Assembly: GCF_964340395.1 (NCBI RefSeq)
Contig: NC_135556.1
Span: forward strand, 24,401,223 to 24,415,222
Length of the DNA: 14,000 nt
From: Glandiceps talaboti
Taxonomy: Eukaryota; Hemichordata; Enteropneusta; Spengelidae
Reading direction: 5' to 3'
The position numbers and the translations under genes are program-made. Below are positions 8,727 through 14,000 of the stretch, one piece after another (within the stretch, counting starts at the first letter, position 1; each line of letters opens with the position of its first letter). The notes beneath the pieces are model-generated. The model was not told where the DNA came from and searched no databases. It saw only the letters and a list, made by a program, of their open reading frames with translations.

Positions 8727-9224
8727 CCTAATACAGCTGTAGGTTCAACCTACTATGGAAAGAAAGACTTTGTGTCTGGTGAGAAAATCCCAGGCTTTTA
8801 ATGTCTCCAATGTTTCCTTGGAGTATTATTAGACTTTGATCTACAAAGTTCCTATACAGAGACTGGGATGTTTGGATTTAATGCACTGGAAAGCTAGACA
8901 AAAGCAATCAATAAAATCAATTCTTAAATCTGTTTATTTTGTTAAAATCCCAGACAAGAAACCATTGATCACCAGTAGCTGTATACTGACTACACATAGT
9001 GAAGTAGAAAATTGAGTTTGCTATTTCCAATAATAATCAAATTAGACATTATTTCCATTTCGTAATAAATCAATTGTAACTAATATATTGTGGACTGTGT
9101 AGACTATCACACGATACCACTATTTACTTCTCCTTATAAATTATTCAGTGGCCAATTACTTTCTTCATTTCCCTCTACCTGTGTGGGTTTCACTGACATT
9201 TCAGACTGCTGCAAGCATTACCTG

Positions 9225-9238
9225 GTTGCCATGGTAAT
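9225..9238. promoter_or_regulatory. RFX-type X-box palindrome
   Basis: GTTGCCATGGTAAT differs from the ideal palindrome GTTGCCATGGTAAC only at its last base. The two half sites meet at CATG with no spacer. This is the best of the three such matches in the window. Confidence 0.6.
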
Positions 9239-9918
9239 TGGGGATTTGTAAAAGCAAGGTGTCAGTTAGTTCCTATTCTTTCATTGGTGATAATTCAATT
9301 CTCACGACAGGTATATAATTATGATCTTGTCAAGGTGTATTATTGTTGATATCCAATACATATCAATGCCAGATTTTGAATAACTTCAGAATAGTATTGG
9401 CAATTAGGATTTCAGAATTCATGCCTATTCTATTCAAAAATTTCATAATTCAATTTATCAGAATGCAATCTTTACAAAATGATGACAATGTCTGACTTTT
9501 GACATGACTACAAAACGTGAAGGAAACATTACAATTATTGAATGTAGATTTTATTCGTTATTTCATGATTTGGGTTTACATCACATTCATAGCAACTCAG
9601 ATGATATTTAGATTAGACTGAAGAAATTATAAAAAAAAAAAATATTTCCAAAAATGAAGAACTAAAGAAAATTCATACATTCAATGTTTAATTTCAGACT
9701 TGCTACCATTAAATTAATTCACATTCTATTTACTAAAGAAGGCCAAAAAAAATGAAAAATCGAACCAAATAGAAAAATGAAAACATCCTGTCATAGAAAT
9801 AGTACTGAAGATGTCGTATGAATATCAATAATATGAACTACATTAACACTATGAAAAAATAGTTTTGTTTTTTTTTGCAAATTAGTAAATACACATTTTT
9901 TTTGACACTTTACATACT
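9239..9918. other. AT-rich non-coding spacer
   Basis: No supported gene. A 12-A tract lies at 9631-9642 without a well-placed AATAAA upstream. T-rich runs occur near 9869-9877 and 9897-9903. Nothing else is seen. Confidence 0.55.
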
Positions 9919-10026
9919 CTGTTCTATGAAAGCCAGTAAGGGACATTTTGTAAAACAAAAAATAAAAAATAATCTTGTGGGCACGACATAATATCTTGCC
10001 CCTTACTGGCTTTCATACTGTTCTAT
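9919..10026. mobile_element. Short MITE-like element with 18-bp perfect terminal inverted repeats
   Basis: TATGAAAGCCAGTAAGGG (9925-9942) is the exact reverse complement of 10000-10017, with a 57-nt AT-rich interior. Immediately outside the arms is the direct repeat CTGTTC (9919-9924 and 10018-10023), which extends to the 9-bp CTGTTCTAT if it overlaps the left arm. Perfect terminal inverted repeats plus flanking direct repeats indicate a non-autonomous DNA transposon of about 93 bp. There is no coding capacity. The perfect arms suggest a young insertion or selection on the hairpin. The overlap of direct repeat and arm leaves the exact target-site length, and so the superfamily, unresolved. 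Confidence 0.65.
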
Positions 10027-10147
10027 CATATTTATCTCTTGAAAAACTTCCTTTTTCTTCGAAGCAGTCTTGGCATGTAGGGTAGATTTCAGCTGCTTGT
10101 TCTCATGATATCAGGAATAAATAAGGAACGGGAAAGCAAAAATTATC

Positions 10148-10224
10148 AAAAAAAAAAAAAGGATCGACGCGAGGGTATTCAGGGCACGCGCGCGCTGACC
10201 AGAACCATATATATTTTTTTTTTT
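10148..10224. other. CpG-rich island between an A13 tract and a T11 tract
   Basis: A run of 13 A (10148-10160) is followed by a GC-rich segment (10161-10206), then 'atatat' and 11 T (10214-10224). The segment has seven CpG in about 46 bp, including 'gatcgacgcgag' and 'cacgcgcgcgctg', while CpG is scarce elsewhere in the window. The alternating GCGCGCGC core can adopt Z-DNA. The A- and T-tracts could pair into a stem holding the island in a loop. Origin is unclear: possibly a recent insertion not yet eroded by methyl-CpG decay, or an unmethylated regulatory spot. Confidence 0.75.
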
Positions 10225-10666
10225 GCCTAATACTGTAAATATTTCAATTGAAAAGAATTCACTTTGAATATCTCTTGCTGTGAATTGATAGTGTATTTCT
10301 AAGGGATGCATGTAATAAAGATATCGTTGTAAAAACTGTATTCATAATTTTAACTAGAACCAAAAGAGCAACACACCTGGTTAAGAATGGATGGCTGTAA
10401 TTCCAGAAATTCCTTTCAAATTTATCAAAGATGAGATTACCAGTATTTATATAACTCTAGTGTTTCCATGGTGACAACACATCACAATAGTTCTATGATT
10501 TTATATCCATTGTACATACAATAATGTACCTGAGAATATTTCTCTCATTTGTATCACGTTTTTCTTCACAATTCAATCAAAATTTTTAAGAGCAATAAAA
10601 TATTTTATAATATAAAAATGTTTGCATCAGAAAGGATTCATATTGAATACAACATCAACTATCTAC
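10225..10666. other. AT-rich non-coding spacer
   Basis: No supported gene. The X-box at 10462-10475 is the only motif of note. The remainder is AT-rich with many stops. Confidence 0.55.
10462..10475. promoter_or_regulatory. RFX-type X-box palindrome
   Basis: GTTTCCATGGTGAC has the X-box architecture with half sites GTTTCC and GGTGAC meeting at CATG. It is a somewhat weaker match than those at 6791 and 9225 but within the family's known variation. Confidence 0.45.
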
Positions 10667-10871
10667 TAAATAAACCTGGCTAGATGTGTTTCTATGTTGG
10701 TATTGTAGTGGTCATTTTTTCTTGTAAATAAACCTGGCTAGATGTGTTTCTATGTTGGTATTGTAGTGGTCATTTTTCTTGGTAAATAAACCTGGCTAGA
10801 TGTGTTTCTATGTTGGTATTAAATGTAGTGGCCATAAACGTTGCTAGATCTGCCTCCATGTCAGTTTATGA
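10667..10871 (+). repeat. 58-bp tandem repeat, three close copies and one decayed copy
   Basis: Copies start with 'taaataaacctggctaga' at 10667, 10725 and 10783, a period of exactly 58 bp. Each continues with 'tgtgtttctatgttggta' and 'ttgtagtggtcattttt'. Copies 1 and 2 differ mainly in the T-run and an adjacent G. Copy 3 carries a short insertion ('taaatgtagtgg') and is cut short. A fourth, decayed copy (about 10834-10871) keeps 'ataaacgttgctagatctg' and 'ccatgtcagtt'. There is no open frame through the units. Confidence 0.93.
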
Positions 10872-11335
10872 TGTACATATTTTACTAGAAATAACAGCCC
10901 CGTATATTATCTCCTTAAACAATATCAGGAAATGGTTGTTCTCAAATAACAAATGATGCATTTCCAGTCTTGGTCTATTCCATTCACTTTACAAGTACAG
11001 GTGGGTTTAACAGTGCATTTCATGTGACGGCTATGAATTATATAATTTGTACATTGAATTGCAAGCTTGGTTTTATCAGTCAATGCAATCAGGACTTTCT
11101 CTTTTAGAGTAATTGTCTTTTTAATTCAAACCAACAGATCAGAATTAATGAACTCACTTATTTTCTAATTTGCACGCAGATGTGATAACATAAGAACTTG
11201 GCCAAGCTCCCACATCAAAATACAGAACATGGGCACTCCTTTCAGTGCAGAGCTCAGAGGTTAATATTTGATAAAAATTCGTGATATTTTTTAATTTTCA
11301 GATTCTTACTTTAATGAAGGAGTGGATGGGTACAA
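10872..11335. other. AT-rich non-coding spacer
   Basis: No supported gene and no repeat structure of note. Confidence 0.55.
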
Positions 11336-11390
11336 TAAGATAAGATAAGATAAGATAAGATAAGATAAGATAAGATAAGATAAAACTTTA
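11336..11390 (-). mobile_element. Second (TTATC)n retroelement tail, minus strand
   Basis: Nine TAAGA units (11336-11380) run into 'taaaactttacttcaacc', closely resembling the junction at 5751 ('taatactttattaaatcc'). The CCCT-AA-AGGG hairpin of the other copy is not preserved, so this is either a more decayed insertion or a related family. The orientation is the same, with the body expected at higher coordinates. No coding frame is visible there. A plain pentanucleotide microsatellite is the alternative, but the shared flank argues against it. Confidence 0.5.
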
Positions 11391-11830
11391 CTTCAACCGT
11401 TTAGAAAATTTTACATTTCTAATTTGGTATTTAAAAGAAATAAAGTTAATAATAAATAACTAAATAACTAAGTTATAAATATGAAAGTATAGAATAGTTC
11501 TAGTGTTTGTCTATTTACTACTATTCAGGTATATGAAAAGAGTAGTTATAATACACAGTTACAATGTGTCTGAAGATTGTTGTTGGTAAAGATTGTAACA
11601 CAATATTAAAGTGAAAATCTGACTTCTTAAGTCATTTCACCAGAGTTCCTCACCTAAATTATGGAATAATATGGAATAGTATATCTAAATTTGAAATGAT
11701 GTCTCTATTGTTACCTTGGTAGTCAGTCTTTGACTACAAACTTACACTGACCATCAATTAAATGACACGGTTGATTCTCTATCATCATCTCAGTACAGAG
11801 AACACTGAATCCTGATTATCAGTCACTCTA
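11391..11830. other. AT-rich non-coding spacer, possibly retroelement body
   Basis: No supported gene. If the tail at 11336 marks a truncated element, its remnant begins here, but its other end cannot be defined. The stretch has AT-rich low-complexity patches near 11430-11480. Confidence 0.5.
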
Positions 11831-11947
11831 CAGACAGGTGGACAGACAGGTGGACAGACAGGTGGACAGACAGACAGACAGACAGACAGGTGGACAGACA
11901 GGTGGACAGACAGGTGGACAGACAGACAGTCAGAGTCAGATAGATAT

Positions 11948-11992
<45 letters not shown>

Positions 11993-11994
11993 CA

Positions 11995-12053
<59 letters not shown>

Positions 12054-12194
12054 GACAGATAGAGAGTCAGACAGGTGGATGGATGGATGGACAGAGACAG
12101 ACAGACAGACAGACAGATCCATGGACGGATGGATGGATGGACAGACAGGTGGACAGACAGACAGACAGACAGACAGACAGTCAGATAGATATAT

Positions 12195-12235
<41 letters not shown>

Positions 12236-12400
12236 TCGGACAGACAGACAGTCAGACAGGTGGATGGATGGATGGACAGACAGACAGACAGGTAGGTAGA
12301 CGGATGGACAGACAGACAGACAGACAGACAGACAGATCCATGGACGGATGGATGGATGGACAGACGGACGGACAGACAGACAGATAGACAGACAGACAGA
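11831..12400 (+). repeat. Compound GACA/GATA/GGAT microsatellite with internal duplications
   Basis: About 570 bp are built almost entirely from the tetramers CAGA, GATA and GGAT and the 12-mer GGTGGACAGACA. The 12-mer occurs three times from 11837 and again three times from 11889, a 52-bp block repeated. Ten GATA units fill 11951-11990, followed by about 14 CAGA units (about 11996-12052). A larger block is present twice: TCAGATAGATATATA at about 11937 and 12181, GTCAGACAGGTGGATGGATG at 12066 and 12251, and AGATCCATGGACGGATGG at about 12115 and 12334. The offsets (about 244, 185 and 219 bp) differ because tetramer runs between them changed length. The minus strand is open for 99 codons as a low-complexity repetitive peptide, which is a by-product of the repeat. 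Confidence 0.97.
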
Positions 12401-13850
12401 TTAATACACTTTAATGTTTTCAGAATTCACTAAACGGATGAGTATTAAACACTCTCTAGGGTTGGATTAATGTATTCCTTGGAGACTCCACCCTAGGATT
12501 AATGTCAATTCACATTGTACATCAATAGTTATCAAACTATGTATTTATGTAATAAGTCAACTATGTAATCCACTTACAGCTTATACATAATGTCAGCAGT
12601 AAGCTGCATTCTGTATAATTCTGATGTACACCAAATAAATCTGAAAGTGATACTCAGATATGTTAAAATTGTGACCTCAATGGTTTCTTAAATTGATTCC
12701 TGCATACCCACAATAATGTTCACTATATATCTATAAATTGGGATGAGACAGAATACACAGAAAAATTCATTTAACAATAATTTTGTCAAAAAAGACAACC
12801 TTATACATTTCATGTCTGTTTCAGGTATTCTAAAACCTCTGAATTCTACACTTCAACATTGTCACATTTCAAGCGAAGAAAGTGTGTTAGTGTAAAGTTT
12901 AACAAACAATCAAATGAAAAAACAACTAACAAACAACTGTCCCATTTGTAGTTGAAATTGAAACTGGTTGAGTTCTATTTTGATGTGACAACTATAGGTG
13001 TTCATCAATTTTTTGTAAAAATCTTCAAATCTTCTTACGATTTATAAATTTTAAAATTATTAAAATTATTGATATATTACCTTTGCTACATTCACTGTGA
13101 TCACTTCTAAAAACTCTGAGCAGTTTGACTTGAATTAACAATGTTACCCACAGCAATCACAACTTCAATGCATAAATGACAACTTAACAGTACAGTATGT
13201 CAGTAAATCTAGATTGAATTTCCCATCATTTGCATCTGATTTGAACTCTGTGTACGTATTAAAGGTTTCACATTGATATCATTACATCTAAGAATAGATA
13301 TGGTGATATGAATTCAGTTATCTCTTAGATCTCAGTAAGAGTAAACACAACTATAGCTATTCATCTAAGGTCTCACTACGTACGTCATAATACTTCACTT
13401 TTATACTGCTGTGACCTCAGCATTGACTCTGAAAGGTCATACATAGCTACTATCCATTTACACTTAAAGGCACTTTTAGTAGTGATTAATGGTGAAATTC
13501 ACTGACAAGCTCCTTTGTGGTGTACATCACAAGACTGTCTGTGAAACGGTGAAAGGGTGAATAGACATAACAAAGAAAGTGTAGACATATAAACACTTGT
13601 ATTCATGGTATTGAACTGGTAAAGTTTATAAGGGGTCACAGGGAAATTCCCTCAGGAAAAGACTTATAGTTGTGGTCTGTTTGAAACTTTTATATTCTGG
13701 TCATTGTACATATCAGCAATCAATCAATTTTACCCCACTCTGTTTGGCAACTTTAACTAATGTTTCTTTGTATGTATGTCTACTTTATAGTAGTTGAACT
13801 TTCACAATGTTTTGAAGTCATGCATGTGTAAACAATGTGACTTTTACATC
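12401..13850. other. AT-rich non-coding spacer
   Basis: No supported gene. It contains the hairpin at 12456-12496, an isolated octamer ATTTGCAT (13228-13235), and a pair of nuclear-receptor-like half sites, TGACCT (13412-13417) and AGGTCA (13434-13439), arranged as an everted repeat 16 bp apart. The last is probably too widely spaced to be meaningful. Confidence 0.55.
12456..12496. repeat. Hairpin with 10-bp arms just after the microsatellite
   Basis: CTAGGGTTGGA (12456-12466) pairs with TCCACCCTAG (12487-12496), leaving a single bulged T. The loop is 20 nt. The direct repeat GGATTAATGT (12464 and 12496) overlaps the structure. Confidence 0.55.
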
Positions 13851-13919
13851 CCTGAGGAAGACCGGAGGACACAGGATGAAAGCTAGGATTTATCCAAGTA
13901 CTTTGGTGCAGTACAAAGT
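13851..13919 (+). mobile_element. Possible Penelope-like element remnant
   Basis: 'cctgaggaag' (13851-13860) followed by 'gatgaaagct' (about 13875-13884) recalls the CCTGA-GAAG ... GAAA-GCT or GAAACGT motif at the ends of many Penelope-like retroelements in aquatic animals. In those elements the motif overlaps a minimal hammerhead ribozyme with core CUGANGA ... GAAA. Here both core boxes are present (CTGAGGA and GAAA), but the nucleotides between them do not form a convincing stem II, so any ribozyme is decayed. A small hairpin ACTTTG/CAAAGT follows (13900-13919). No reverse transcriptase or GIY-YIG coding sequence is visible. The assignment rests on motif memory only. Confidence 0.3.
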
Positions 13920-14000
13920 TTGAATTTGTTTACAGCCACAACAGTACCGTAACCAATTACTGTGACATTTATTGACGTATGGATATTAATTGTTTGGCTA
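13920..14000. other. Unassigned end of window
   Basis: It may continue the element remnant that begins at 13851. No other feature is seen. Confidence 0.4.

Larger units (their letters stand above)
6476..9224. other. Long AT-rich non-coding stretch
   Basis: No gene is supported. The longest frame is 7108-7422 (+). It starts with GTG, and its first ATG is near 7150, leaving about 90 codons without a recognisable domain. Other frames (6788-7127 minus, 7477-7674 plus, 8221-8510 both strands) are shorter and featureless. An X-box (6791-6804), a palindrome (8529-8542) and a promoter-like cluster (8659-8726) are listed separately. Confidence 0.55.

Noticed and set aside
8735-8756. tRNA B-box-like 'ggttcaacc'
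   Set aside because: It is part of a short palindrome (GTAGGTT-C-AACCTAC). No A box, anticodon stem or acceptor stem can be drawn.
9631-9642. Retroposed poly(A) tail
   Set aside because: There is no polyadenylation signal at a proper distance and no element body. A-tracts are common in this window.
10111-10311. 66-codon minus-strand frame across the CpG-rich island
   Set aside because: It runs through homopolymer tracts, giving runs of lysine and phenylalanine. There is no sign of coding constraint.
11823-12122. 99-codon minus-strand reading frame
   Set aside because: It is a translation of the GACA/GATA repeat, giving a low-complexity peptide with no start context or domain.
13412-13439. 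Nuclear receptor everted repeat
   Set aside because: The half sites are exact, but a 16-bp gap is outside usual receptor spacing, so chance is likelier.

Overview
This window looks like non-coding nuclear DNA from an animal. It is AT-rich (G+C roughly one third by eye). CpG is scarce except in one short island at 10161-10206. It is dense in simple repeats, minisatellites, inverted repeats and retroelement tails. No reading frame has a recognisable domain, and the longer ones start with GTG or TTG, lie in repeat DNA, or have a length chance can explain. I find no rRNA, tRNA or CRISPR array and no bacterial gene organisation. The (TAAGA)n tails joined to a CCCT-AA-AGGG hairpin resemble the 3' ends of non-LTR retrotransposons seen in fish and marine invertebrates, so a marine invertebrate or fish-like genome is plausible. 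The species cannot be named from this sequence. The window is best read as intergenic or long-intron DNA.

Layout. 1-2400 is AT-rich spacer holding an array of six octamer-like motifs at 20-bp spacing (501-612), an AATAAA plus poly(A) stretch that may be a retroposed transcript end (1774-1806), and a two-copy 39/41-bp duplication (2127-2206). 2400-3765 is spacer with a 10-bp-arm inverted repeat (2932-2985) and two abutting perfect hairpins (3600-3643). 3766-4530 is the largest structured feature: a 27-unit, 28-bp minisatellite containing an exact 168-bp six-unit duplication. 4531-6480 holds a stray piece of the minisatellite unit, three TGAATATTCA palindromes, a retroelement 3' tail (5711-5790), a miRNA-precursor-like hairpin (5976-6041) and a 39-bp tandem repeat (6279-6475).

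6480-9920 is mostly unique sequence with two RFX-type X-box palindromes and a promoter-like cluster at 8659-8726. 9919-10026 is a short element with 18-bp perfect terminal inverted repeats and flanking direct repeats. 10148-10224 is a CpG-rich island between an A-tract and a T-tract. A third X-box follows at 10462-10475, then a 58-bp tandem repeat (10667-10871), a second TAAGA tail (11336-11390) and a compound GACA/GATA/GGAT microsatellite (11831-12400). The window ends in spacer with a possible Penelope-like element remnant (13851-13919).

No set of genes here can be said to work together. The most interesting signals are regulatory or structural: the phased octamer array and its partial echo in an unrelated repeat, the three X-boxes, the layered minisatellite and the hairpin at 5976-6041.
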